DNA of 64,000 bases, from the NCBI GenBank assembly GCA_029339505.1, contig JAQISU010000094.1, positions 2,944,001 to 3,008,000 of the forward strand, written 5' to 3'. Both the position numbers and the translations under genes were made by a program. The first letter of the stretch is position 1; every line of letters starts with the position of its first letter. Positions 11,996-22,254 of this stretch are shown piece by piece. Source of the DNA: Unio delphinus (taxonomy: Eukaryota > Mollusca > Bivalvia > Unionida > Unionidae). The notes below the pieces were generated by a model that saw only the letters and a list, made by a program, of their open reading frames with translations, had not been told where the DNA came from and did not search any database.

Positions 11996-12103
11996 ATCTT
12001 TGCTCTGTTATCTAAGTCATGATCATGTTTGCCCCTCTGTTATCTAAGTCATGATCATGTCTGCTTCTCTGTTATTTAAATCATGATCATGTCTGACCCT
12101 CTG

Positions 12104-12185
<82 letters not shown>
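12104..12185. repeat. (TA)n microsatellite
   Basis: About 40 uninterrupted TA dinucleotides at the end of the preceding minisatellite, in the same intron. Confidence 0.95.
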
Positions 12186-12189
<4 letters not shown>

Positions 12190-12626
12190 ATGATGATCAT
12201 GTTAGTATGGCCAGCATGTTTGACACTTCAGTATTATTTAATAGTTTTTAAGGGACTTGTCACATTTTAAGCATATTTAGTAAGTAGCTAATTACAAAAG
12301 AGGCCTAACTTGTGTTTGGATTTTCTCCTTTCTCATCAAGTTACTGCTTCCGTCTAGATCTATTCTAGAACATTATTTAATGGGGGGTTTCAACCCTCTT
12401 TGCAAACAGTTTTCTTTCCTAATATAGGAAAGATTAAAAACAATGAACAATCATCACTATACAAGCCTTTAGTACATGTTAAATCAAGCCAGTATGTATG
12501 ATTATTCAGGTTGAAAAAATCAAACTTTGCAGATGCACGTGTGGTGTTAAGCATACACTATGTACTCTGTACTGCATCATATCGTATACTGTGTTGTTTT
12601 TCATAGTCCATTGCTTTCTTTTGCAG

Positions 12627-12745
12627 TGGGCTTTAATATGATGGGGTCATTTCCTGTATGGGCACTGGTAATGATACTGGCATTTTGTCTGGCAGTCCTT
12701 GTCTTCATTACTTCCAAAAATGATAACAGACCGAAGATTCACTCC
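12627..12745 (+). CDS. SLC8B1: NCLX-like exchanger, exon 2 of 7 seen
   Basis: The 119-nt exon lies between cttttgcag and gtgagttc. With the last base of the previous exon it reads VGFNMMGSFPVWALVMILAF and on through LAVLVFITSKNDNRPKIHS. It ends in phase 0. It encodes one hydrophobic helix plus a polar turn, matching the NCLX segment between the first two helices of the second bundle. Phase continuity with both neighbours supports the junctions. Open sequence after the donor (to 12862) is intron read-through. Confidence 0.85.
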
Positions 12746-13399
12746 GTGAGTTCAATTAGTATTCTTTCTTTTGTAGCATTCTATAGGTCTAACAGATTGG
12801 TAGTTTTTTTTCTTATTTTTTGCAAGTTAAACTATTGGCTATATCATGCTGAAGAAATTTGAGCTAAGTGAAGTTTCTCTAGCTAACATTCTCAATTTAG
12901 GAATTGGCTAGTGAGTTCAAACCAGTGTCAGTTTCTGTTCTTATTGTAAATGAAGACTCTTCATCAAATGATAACATTATTATCAAGTTTTGCTATTCTT
13001 GAATTCTGTGTGTCGAACAATTTCGTAATTATTTTTAGCCATTATGGCAGTCTATATGTCTAACAGTTACATAAATATGTTAGCTTGATATTATCTGGCA
13101 TTCTGTTTGTCTAATGATAACATTAGAGTTTATGATAGGATTATATTGCAAAGTGTTATGGTAAGTAAATTTCAGTTATTTTATTGAAATGTAATTACTA
13201 ACTGTATTTAAGTCTGTCATCATAGTATGCACCGACATATTTTGACATGGAGATATCCTTCAGGTCTCCCCATAATGGACTTCACTACAACATTATTCTG
13301 GATATAACATAACTGTACATGTTCAATCCCCAAGACAAAAATTATGAAAATGGATTTATAATACTTTTGCTATATAATTTTTGAACATCCATTAGCTAA

Positions 13400-14265
13400 A
13401 CATTAAACTGCTGTACATGACTTTGAAATAACTTTTGTCTATGTTTAGCTTCAGTTGTTTTCATTCAGATATTTGCATGGTAATAGGCAATAGTAGACAT
13501 AAAATTGTTTGTTTCTCTAGTTATAAGTTTAGGCTCTTACAAAATGTAACCCATAAAAAAGGAGTGAAGACAGCAAGCTTTGTAAAATTTAACAAATAAT
13601 TTATTTTCTGGAAAAAGTCTAGGTAAAAATTAGACAAAGAAATTAAGGTTTGTGAGTTTTGTCTCATTTAGGGTTGAAATGATAGGACTCACTTGCCAAT
13701 TGTGGGATTTATTACAAGATAAATGGTACAAAATAAACCTTACCAGGATTGAAGGGTATAATCGTTCCAAATTATATTCAATCCCAAGCCTTTCTCTTGC
13801 ATAAAAAACAAGTGCTCTTCATTTTCACAACTCGTACTGCTTCAGGTGTTGTCCATCTCAAAAACTATATTAGGAATGCCAGAAGCTTTTTGTTAGTATG
13901 GGATGGAATTGATTTTAATACTTGTGAAGCATCGGAATCATGCAATGCGATCGCTCACTCGTTCACTCACTCACGACAAACATGCACATTGGTACATGAC
14001 ACAAGTCTTGGGTTATATAAACATCAAAATCGCTGTACATGACTTAGAAATAACTTTTGTCTCTGTTTAGCTGTACTTGAATTAATTCAGTGTCTGATAT
14101 TTGCATAGTATTAAGCAATAGTAGACCTGAAAATGCCTGTGCGTCTTGTTACATGTGTAGGCTCTTGAAAAAATTTAACCAAAAATAAGAAATGAAGCTT
14201 TGTAAAATTTAACAAATAATTTATTTCTCTAAATATATCAAGGTCAAAATGAGAAAAAAGAGCTT
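13400..14265. repeat. Pair of ~230-bp diverged direct repeats
   Basis: Positions about 13408-13650 and 14028-14262 share ctgtacatgact, aaataacttttgtct, gcaatagtagac and gctttgtaaaatttaacaaa, then ataatttatttt or a close variant. About 75-80% alike by eye. No coding capacity; probably two copies of an old dispersed repeat or a local duplication. Confidence 0.7.
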
Positions 14266-14269
14266 AATA

Positions 14270-15225
14270 TTTTTTTATTACTCAAATTCAAAATTAATCC
14301 AAGAAATAAAAAATAGAAGTCCTAGTAATAAAAAGTCATAAATAAAACTGAGTTTGAATCCTAGTGAAAACCAAATTGGAAGACGATGGCATCCGTTGTA
14401 ACATTGAACTGCTGCATTGTCAACAGTCTCTTGTTGAATCACAGAAAATATTATTCCAGTTTTTGAATCCTGTATAAATCTGGATAAATGGCCTTGTCAA
14501 AGAATTAATTTAGAGCTGTTCTAGTATTTCCAATGAAAAGAATCATTTTCCTTAAAAATAATTTGAAGAAAATAAAATAATTGCCTAAAACTGGTCACAA
14601 CATAAAACACTTTATCTTCTCAAGTGTTAACACAAGAATTACAATTCTTTCTCTAAACATTAGTAATAAATCTAACTACAATGCATAACATATTCCCAGA
14701 TGGATGTCAAGGGTTCATCCTTCTGGGAAAACGTAACATTTGTATTAATAAATGCATGTTATTTTTCATTTACTCTTTGTATGGTCTGGATACCACTTTA
14801 TGAATCTTACTCTGAGAAAGAATAATGAAAAACAAGTTGTTTTCTACAAACTATCACTGGTTCTGAATCAAGGTCAGGAATTAGGTCAGCATTATATATA
14901 ATGTCTCAAAAAATTTAAGTCAAAACTAAAAGAAAACACAGAACTGAACAATATCAAATCCAGTAAATAACGTTATATTACAATAGCATGTAATTGAATT
15001 TTTTTTTTTACAACTAACAAACAAACAATTGTATTAAATAAAATATATATAATCCTCTTAGGTGCCTTTATTGCATTCAGTTAATATCTACCATAATAAC
15101 ATGTTGCACAGAAAAAATGGTATTTTAACATTTATTTTAAGGCACAGGACATGCTTTTGTTTCAAAAATATAGATGATTCAGGCAGAGAGGTTTGACAGA
15201 TTTAAATGTGTATGGTTCAGGTAAG
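14270..15225. other. Intron without recognised features
   Basis: AT-rich sequence with homopolymer tracts and no open frame of interest, between the direct repeats and the 37-bp minisatellite. Confidence 0.5.
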
Positions 15226-15231
15226 ATGCAT

Positions 15232-16400
15232 GTTTAAGAGCCAGAGCTAGTTGGTTCTCTAACTTTTAGTTTTAGAGCCAGAGCAAGTTGGTTCTGTAAC
15301 TTTTAGTTTTAGAGCCAGAGCTAGTTGGTTCTCTTTTAGTTTTAGAGCCAGAGCTAGCTGGTTCTCTAACTTTTAGTTTTAGAGTCAGAGCTAGTTGGTT
15401 CTCTAACTTTTAGTTTTAGAGCCAGAGCTAGTTGGTTCTCTAACTTTTAGTTTTAGAGCCAGAGCTAGTTGGTTCTCTAACTTTTAGTTTTAGAGCCAGA
15501 GCTAGTTGGTTCTCTAACTTTTAGTTTAAGAGCCAGAGCTAGTTGGTTCTCTAACTTTTAGTTTTAGAGCCAGAGCAAGTTGGTTCTGTAACTTTTAGTT
15601 TTAGAGCCAGAGCTAGTTGGTTCTCTTTTAGTTTTAGAGCCAGAGCTAGCTGGTTCTCTAACTTTTAGTTTTAGAGTCAGAGCTAGTTGGTTCTCTAACT
15701 TTTAGTTTTAGAGCCAGAGCTAGTTGGTTCTCTAACTTTTAGTTTTAGAGTCAGAGCTAGTTGGTTCTCTAACTTTTAGTTTAAGAACCAGAGCTCTGTT
15801 GGTTCTCTAACTTTTAGTTTTAGAGCCAGAGCTAGTTGGTCCTCTTTTAGTTTTAGAGCCAGAGCTAGTTGGTTCTCTAACTTTTAGTTTAAGAGCCAGA
15901 GCTAGTTGGTTCTCTAACTTTTAGTTTTAGAGCCAGAGCTCTGTTGGTTCCCTTTTAGTTTTAGAGCCAGAGCTAGTTGGTTCTCTAACTTTTAGTTTAA
16001 GAGCCAGAGCTAGTTGGTTCTCTAACTTTTAGTTTTAGAGCCAGAGCTAGTTGGTTCTCTAACTTTTAGTTTTAGAGCCAGAGCTAGTTGGTTCTCTAAC
16101 TTTTAGTTTTACAGCCAGAGCTCTGTTGGTTCTCTAACTTTTAGTTTTAGAGCCACAGCTAGTTGGTTCCCTTTTAGTTTTAGAGCCAGAGCTAGTTGGT
16201 TCTCTAACTTTTAGTTTTAGAGCCAGAGCTAGTTGGTTCTCTAACTTTTAGTTTAAGAGTCAGAGCTAGTTGGTTCTCTAACTTTTAGTTTTAGAGCCAG
16301 AGCTAGTTGGTTCTCTTACTTTTAGTTTAAGAGCCAGAGCTAGTTGGTTCTCTAACTTTTAGTTTAAGAGCCAGAGCTAGTTGGTTCTCTTTTAGTTTAA
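15232..16400. repeat. 37-bp minisatellite, left part of a split array
   Basis: The unit is gagccagagctagttggttc, then tctaacttttagtttta; about 31 copies. Frequent variants lack 'taac', carry 'gagctctgttgg', or read tttaagagcc. GAGCCA and TGGTTC within the unit form an imperfect dyad. The array stops at a TTAA where the piggyBac element begins and resumes at 17661. Confidence 0.95.
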
Positions 16401-16731
16401 CTCTTTCACTACCACTGACGTGTATATCCACTGCATAAATATGCCTAGCCTCACCAGTGACTGATAGATCCGCTTGTAAACAGAGCACTATTACTCTCAG
16501 TGACAGACATATCAGCTTGCCGTACATGCTTCTTAAACCCTAGTGACGGATAGATCAGCGCTGTATGTCATTGTTACAACCGATCGTATTGGTCAATATA
16601 TGGAAGTAAAAGTCTATTCAACCAATCAAATTAGAGTTAACAAATGATTGTTCTTACTAAATCCGGTTCCTTTTTTCAAATTTTTACCGCACGTGTGTTA
16701 ATACATGCATTTGTAGTTGACACTAGAAACC

Positions 16732-17004
16732 ATGGCGTTCTCTTACGATAGCGATTCAGATTCCGACTTTTCTGGTTTTTCTGAGGATGATATTGACCAC
16801 CATGAATTAAGAAGTATTGGTAGTGATATTAATATATCTTCTTTATCAAGTCTGTCAGAAATTGAGACAGAAACTGATGATGAAGACGACGAAGTGTGGA
16901 CAAGAGAACCATGTGCGCCGAAAGTAACGGAGTTTACAGAAAGCGTCGGCTCAACTTTCGTTTTGGATGAGGGGAAAAAAGAAAGAGATTTTTTCTTTAA
17001 ATAG
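16732..17004 (+). pseudogene. piggyBac transposase N-terminal fragment
   Basis: Ninety codons from an ATG in good context (accATGg). The acidic N-terminus (SYDSDSDSDFSGFSEDD, DETDDEDD-like stretch) is followed by VWTREPCAPKVTEFTESVG and ends KKERDFFFK. The tryptophan, the 'F..SVG' segment and the DFF motif are where full piggyBac transposases lead into the DDE domain. Here a stop follows directly and the remaining roughly 450 residues are absent. No activity is expected, but a short product could be made if transcribed. Confidence 0.75.
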
Positions 17005-17104
17005 ATATCACGAGGAATTACTTAAGAAATAGTAGAACATAGTGACTAGGTAACAGTGTTAGTAATTAAATGTATATATTTGATAAATAACTTAGTATAA
17101 AAGA

Positions 17105-17415
17105 CTCCCAGATAAATTTTAGTGTTTACATGCAGTTTTGTGGTATATTCCTGGATAAATTTTAGTGTTTTCAAGCAGTGTTTTGTGTTATATTCCTGGA
17201 TAAATGTTAGTGTTTACAAGCAGTGTTTTGTGTTATATTCCTGGATAAATGTTAGTGTTTTCAAGCAGTGTTTTGTGTTATATTCCTGGATAAATGTTAG
17301 TGTATAAAAACAGTGTTTTGTGTTCTATTCCTTGATAAATTTTGGTGTTTTCAAGCAGTGTTTCGAGTTAATTTTAGTGTTTACAAGCAGTGTTTTGTGT
17401 TATATTCCTGGATTT
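17105..17415. repeat. 45-bp tandem repeat inside the piggyBac element
   Basis: About six copies of a unit reading attcctggataaatgttagt, then gttttcaagcagtgttttgt, then gttat. The 61-codon frame over it (17122-17307) is repeat-derived. Confidence 0.85.
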
Positions 17416-17660
17416 CAGCAGGATAAAATAATCAAACAGATATAAGGTAGTTAGAGCTTTTATATATGCATGATTTTAGCCTATAATCAGTTTATTAGAG
17501 AGAAAATAACTAACACAATCCAACCATACATCAGCTAAAAAGTTATCATTTGGCTACAGCAGCATTTGGCTCTGGTAGTCAGCCCACAAATCAGCTGCAG
17601 TAGTGACCCCAGCAGCTAGGCATATCAGTGAGCCACTACAGTAGCATTAGTAGGTAAAAA

Positions 17661-18290
17661 GTTAAGAGCCAGAGCTAGTTGGTTCTCATACTTTTAGTTT
17701 TAGAGCCAGAGCTAGTTGGTTCTCTAACTTTTAGTTTTAGAGCCAGAGCTAGTTGGTTCTCTTACTTTTAGTTTTAGAGCCAGAACTAGTTGGTTCTCTA
17801 ACTTTTAGTTTTAGAGCCAGAACTAGTTGGTTCTCTAACTTTTAGTTTTAGAGCCAGAACTAGTTGGTTCTCTAACTTTTAGTTTTAGAGCCAGAGCTAG
17901 TTGGTTCTCTAACTTTTAGTTTTAGAGCCAGAGCTAGTTGGTTCTCTAACTTTTAGTTTTAGAGCCAGAACTAGTTGGTTCTCTAACTTTTAGTTTTAGA
18001 GCCAGAACTAGTTGGTTCTTTAACTTTTAGTTTTAGAGCCAGAACTAGTTGGTTCTCTAACTTTTAGTTTTAGAGCCAGAACTAGTTGGTTCTCTAACTT
18101 TTAGTTTTAGAGCCAGAGCTAGTTGGTTCTTTAACTTTTAGTTTTAGAGCCAGAGCTAGTTGGTTCTCTAACTTTTAGTTTTAGAGCCAGAGCTAGTTGG
18201 TTCTCTAACTTTTAGTTTTAGAGCCAGAGCTAGTTGGTTCTCTAACTTTTAGTTTTAGAGCCAGAGCTAGTTGGTTCTCCTACTTTTAGT
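17661..18290. repeat. 37-bp minisatellite, right part of the split array
   Basis: About 17 further copies of the 37-bp unit, with an extra common variant (gagccagaactag) that is absent from the left part. It begins ttaagagccagagctag at the piggyBac border, which is a normal unit variant once the element is removed. Confidence 0.95.
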
Positions 18291-19610
18291 CTCTTCATGC
18301 TCTAAACTCTTACACAACACGTGCAGAAATCCTGTCAGCCAAATAGTGCTGATACTGAGACAGACTATCCAAAAGTGAGGATATTGTGAAGAATTGATCA
18401 ATTATTGCAAACTGGAATCTCTTGAGAAACAAATTCCTAGTTATGTGACCCACTGAGTAAAATAAACATTGATTGAACAAATGAAAGACAGGATTACATG
18501 GAGGGTGTTTGCTTGAAATGGGTGAATGACTGGTATATTTTAATCGATGGGTGAAAAACTATTTTCATGAGTGGCAAAATCACAAGTGAAAATACTCAAA
18601 CGTTTCAACCACGAGATTAAATACTTCCATTCTTCACTCATAGCAAGCTTGTATTGTCTGTATAACAGATGGAAGTAGCAATAATGAATCTCACATGATA
18701 TTCACATTTTAAAGTATATGTTATTCTGTGCTTCATGATTATTCACAAAGAAAATTTAAACAGTTAAATAATTCTTCTATCGCATTCAAAGTAAAATAAC
18801 ACATTAAGAAAATTTGTCACTCGCTCCTTTTTAGATTTGAACTAGTGTTGGCTTTAACATGAGGCCACTATTTTACCACACAACAGCGTCAGCATCTAAG
18901 AATAAATTCAGTTTTCATGCTTGTTATCAATGAGGCAGTGAAATTATTTGTCACAATTTACTCCAGTGAATTATCACATTTATTTTACCTGGAAATCTCA
19001 TAATTAGTGGCCTGGTGTAAAATTAAAAACTTTAATGCAGAAAGAAAACTGCAATCCACAAACTGTGACTCTTGGAAGATTTAAATATGTATGCTGCTTT
19101 CATTGCATAAACATGAAAACATTTCCATTTGTGTCTGAACATAGCAAAATTACTTGGATGACGTCCACAGTATTTGAAAATCGGCATTTCAAGGAATTCA
19201 TACTGGAAGCGAGATGGTATTTAAAAAAAAAAAGAGAAGACAGTTATGTTACTTGGTAATTTCCCCACTCATCCAGCTACCTAAAAGTGAGACGTAATGG
19301 AAAAATTAAAGCTGATTTTTTGCCAGAAAGTAAATTGTTTGAAAAAGCCTCCCAATCAAGAGATATTTTTCTACATTGAAGATGAACTGCAGAAGCGAAC
19401 TTATAAAATCTAGGGTTTACAGGCTCAGCCGTGCAAGAAATAGACACACTTATGCTTTGTAACATTCTTCAAAACTGTTGGCAGTGAACCAGCTACAAGT
19501 TTTAAGAGGCAAACAAGATGTGTTGCAGAATTAACAGACAGGACCTTAGGACATTACTGATAATTATTAGAGTAAACCATTTTATACAAGTATATGTTAT
19601 TTTTTAATTT
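18291..19610. other. Intron without recognised features
   Basis: Unique AT-rich sequence. A 74-codon frame at 19035-19259 (+) and one at 19277-19465 (-) have no recognisable domains. Confidence 0.5.
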
Positions 19611-19612
19611 TT

Positions 19613-19823
19613 TTTGTAGGGTTTAATGCAATTTTAAGCACACGATAGGCTATACATGGTAGCCAGTATTATTGGTGGATGAAGAACCTGGGAAATCCCC
19701 TGGAAAGAACCACCAACCCACAAGAAGCTACTGGCCAGCTTTCTTACATAACTGCAGACAAGGGTGAGATGGCAGTGATCCGTACCATAGAGTGCTTTAG
19801 ACCACTCGGCCACTTGGGGCCCC
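19613..19823 (-). mobile_element. tRNA-derived SINE, family A, copy 2
   Basis: Minus-strand copy with head ggggccccaagtggccgagt at 19822 and tail aaaattgcattaaaccctac at about 19616. Slightly shorter than copy 1, lacking the segment with the B-box region. Confidence 0.75.
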
Positions 19824-19910
19824 AAGTATATGTTATTAGACAAATACATGTGGTGGCAAATCAACTATGTCAGGTCTCTGCAAATTACTAGCAGCATTTA
19901 CAATAGTGTG

Positions 19911-19915
<5 letters not shown>

Positions 19916-19952
<37 letters not shown>
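19916..19952. repeat. (TA)n microsatellite, left of the Tigger-like MITE
   Basis: TA tract broken by the element at 19953-21275 and continuing at 21276-21312. Confidence 0.9.
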
Positions 19953-19955
<3 letters not shown>

Positions 19956-21270
19956 TGGGACCCCGCTATAACCGGTAGTTGGGAGCTATAGAATCCGACC
20001 GGGCTATGAACCGAACCGTGTTATAAGCAACCATTTACAATACCAACACATTTTTGGATTTAATTGCAGGGTGGGGGGTGGGGTACATAAAGACGGGTTT
20101 GAAAATGCATGGCACAATTACCATTTTTAATCAATATATATTAAATGAGAAAAACATTTACTGTGGTAACAGAAATTGCAGATTTAATATATTACTTTAT
20201 TCAGAGAACCATGCATTGGTACATACACGTGTCTAATTTATATATACCTGTATAATCTATTGCATGAAAAGAGTATCAACACCGTGTACTCACCAGCGAA
20301 TCTTGTAACATACACTGAATCCATAATACATATATTTCCATCGAAAATATCCACACAAGGATGTAAAATATTCAATAATTTTGTCACAGATCATTATGTG
20401 ACTGAATTCAATGAAAAGAAAATAGCAAAAATTACGTAACGGGTGTACGTAACGAATGATGAAATAGTACATGTGCGTAGATTAAATAATGGAAGCTAAA
20501 GTGTATTCTTATAATAACTACATGTACATCTCAGGACCTTTCCGTCTCTGAATTCAGTCATTGTAAATTTCAGCACATTTTCCCACCCAAGCTGCTAGTC
20601 AAAGTCCTTTGAACTTGCCACCCAGCTATTGCGTCATGTTCTTTTGATGTACTCTAATACAGCAGGCAGAACTGGCTGATATTTTAACCACTGAATTATG
20701 TCACTGTTTAGCTCGGCAGTTCACTTTGATGATAAACAATGTACTTAAATTAATTGATTTATACATTCTGGTGAGAATCTTTTATCAACCCCCGCATTGG
20801 CTATTGTTTAGTTGTGTATGAAATTAAGAGAACATATATCAGAGATTATTAGAGCAACCATTGTATTCAGAATGCATTAAAGACAAACACAAAGCAGACA
20901 CGATGGCTTCATTATTCAGGAATCAGTAATTATAATATTGACACTTATGAGCTGTAATTTTTTAACAATACACAAAGATCAAAGTTCTCAGTAGGCCCAG
21001 CAATTGGTTCGTATTAACGACGTTTATTTTTGCACAAAACTAGAAGAAAATTTGATAATACATTTTCTACAGGTTCTTTTTCACACTGTTTAGACGAATA
21101 TGAGAATGATAATTAAACTCTTGCCTTTTTTTTTTTATACCTAAATTTTTTTTTTTTTTGTGGTCTTTGAGAAAAATACCTGTAATAAATTACCCGAAAT
21201 TTCGGGAGCCATGCCACGACCGGGTTATATCCGAATTCGGGTTATAGCGGGGAGGGTTATAGCGGGGTCC

Positions 21271-21275
<5 letters not shown>
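19953..21275. mobile_element. Tigger/pogo-like MITE with CAGTGGGACCCCGCTATAAC ends
   Basis: The left end (cagtgggaccccgctataac, then cgg) and right end (ttatagcggggtcccact) are inverted copies. A second inverted pair follows just inside (ccgaccgggctatgaac and cgaccgggttatatccg). About 1.3 kb with no transposase. It lies in a TA microsatellite, consistent with TA target choice of Tc1/mariner/pogo elements; the duplication itself cannot be seen because of the TA repeat. Confidence 0.8.

Positions 21276-21312
<37 letters not shown>
21276..21312. repeat. (TA)n microsatellite, right of the MITE
   Basis: TA tract ending 23 bp before the splice acceptor of the exon at 21336, so it makes up most of the upstream splice region. 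Confidence 0.9.
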
Positions 21313-21318
<6 letters not shown>

Positions 21319-21335
21319 TATATATCGTTTTTCAG

Positions 21336-21413
21336 GCTCTTGCTTATCTGGGATTTTTGGTGGCTGTGATCTGGATTTACAGTATAGCCAACGAAATTGT
21401 TAATATCTTACAG
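21336..21413 (+). CDS. SLC8B1: NCLX-like exchanger, exon 3 of 7 seen
   Basis: A 78-nt exon, phase 0 at both sides, between ttttcag and gtaagtaa. It encodes ALAYLGFLVAVIWIYSIANE followed by IVNILQ. In NCLX this is the helix with the conserved 'A.E.VN.L' segment just before the second alpha repeat; the acidic and amide residues here contribute to cation transport. The acceptor has a very short pyrimidine tract because a TA repeat and MITE lie immediately upstream. Confidence 0.87.
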
Positions 21414-22250
21414 GTAAGTAATATTCCTGAAATTGTACACAGTAAACCTTATATTATATATGTGACTTTATTATGGAAATACTTGACTGATGCATATTAT
21501 TCTCAACATTGTTACTCCCACAGTTCTCGATGAAATTATGGGGATTTCGTTATCCAGTTTCTCTTCATGAACACACGTAATGTCATACATCAACTCCTAA
21601 ATTGTTCCAGATAGTAACTTAAAAGTTAGGAAATTATTGGAGATGTGCACAGTTGGTTTAGAATTTTGATCCATCCACTGTGGTTGAGCCTGTCAAGTGG
21701 GGATTCTATCTCACCTGCGTAATTGTTTATCACATTGTTGGTACACTTTACACATAGTATGTGCAGTTTAACATTTTTGATACATGTTTATATATCACTT
21801 TTTATGATTCTGATTGATTCACATAAGTCCTTGAAATTCTTGCTCAGTATTCACTTTTATGAATTGGCTGTGACCATAGGAATTTTTCTTTCCCCACCTT
21901 CTGGAACATTTTCTTTGACTATTACTATCAACATTTTGCTGGTCATTATTTTTTTATTTGAGTGCCTTAGGGACATTGGAAATAAATATCTGTCAGAAAA
22001 GGCCAATTTACCACAAAGAAGTTTGGTTTAAATGTTAACTTAGGTGAGTTGATAAATTCATTTTTTTCTAGAAAAGAATGTGGATATATAAATGATCTTC
22101 TAACTGGCAGAAAGTTTTCAAATTGCAGCATTGTTTTGTGGTAAAATAAGTCTGATAAGCTGATTTTACTGTTTATATAATGCAGTTCCGACTCTTAATA
22201 AAAATTTCTATGTTTACTATACTCACTATGGTAGTTTTTAAAAATAAAAC
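21414..22250. other. Intron without recognised features
   Basis: Unique sequence between the exon at 21336 and the 45-bp minisatellite. A 102-codon frame (21723-22031) is hydrophobic but has no homologue I recognise. Confidence 0.5.
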
Positions 22251-22254
22251 AAAT

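Larger units (their letters stand above)
16401..17660 (+). mobile_element. piggyBac-type non-autonomous element inserted in the 37-bp array
   Basis: TTAA lies at both borders (16397-16400 and 17661-17664), with the same minisatellite on both sides. The left end starts ctctttcactaccactgacg, typical of piggyBac ends. The right end, read inward on the minus strand, starts ctttttacctac. The element is about 1.26 kb, encodes only the N-terminus of a transposase (16732-17004) and contains its own 45-bp tandem repeat. The rest of the transposase, including the catalytic domain, is missing. Confidence 0.85.

Noticed and set aside
15232..18290. Possible CRISPR-like array of 37-bp repeats
   Set aside because: There are no unique spacers; units are directly adjacent and vary by substitution, as in a minisatellite. 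The genome is eukaryotic.
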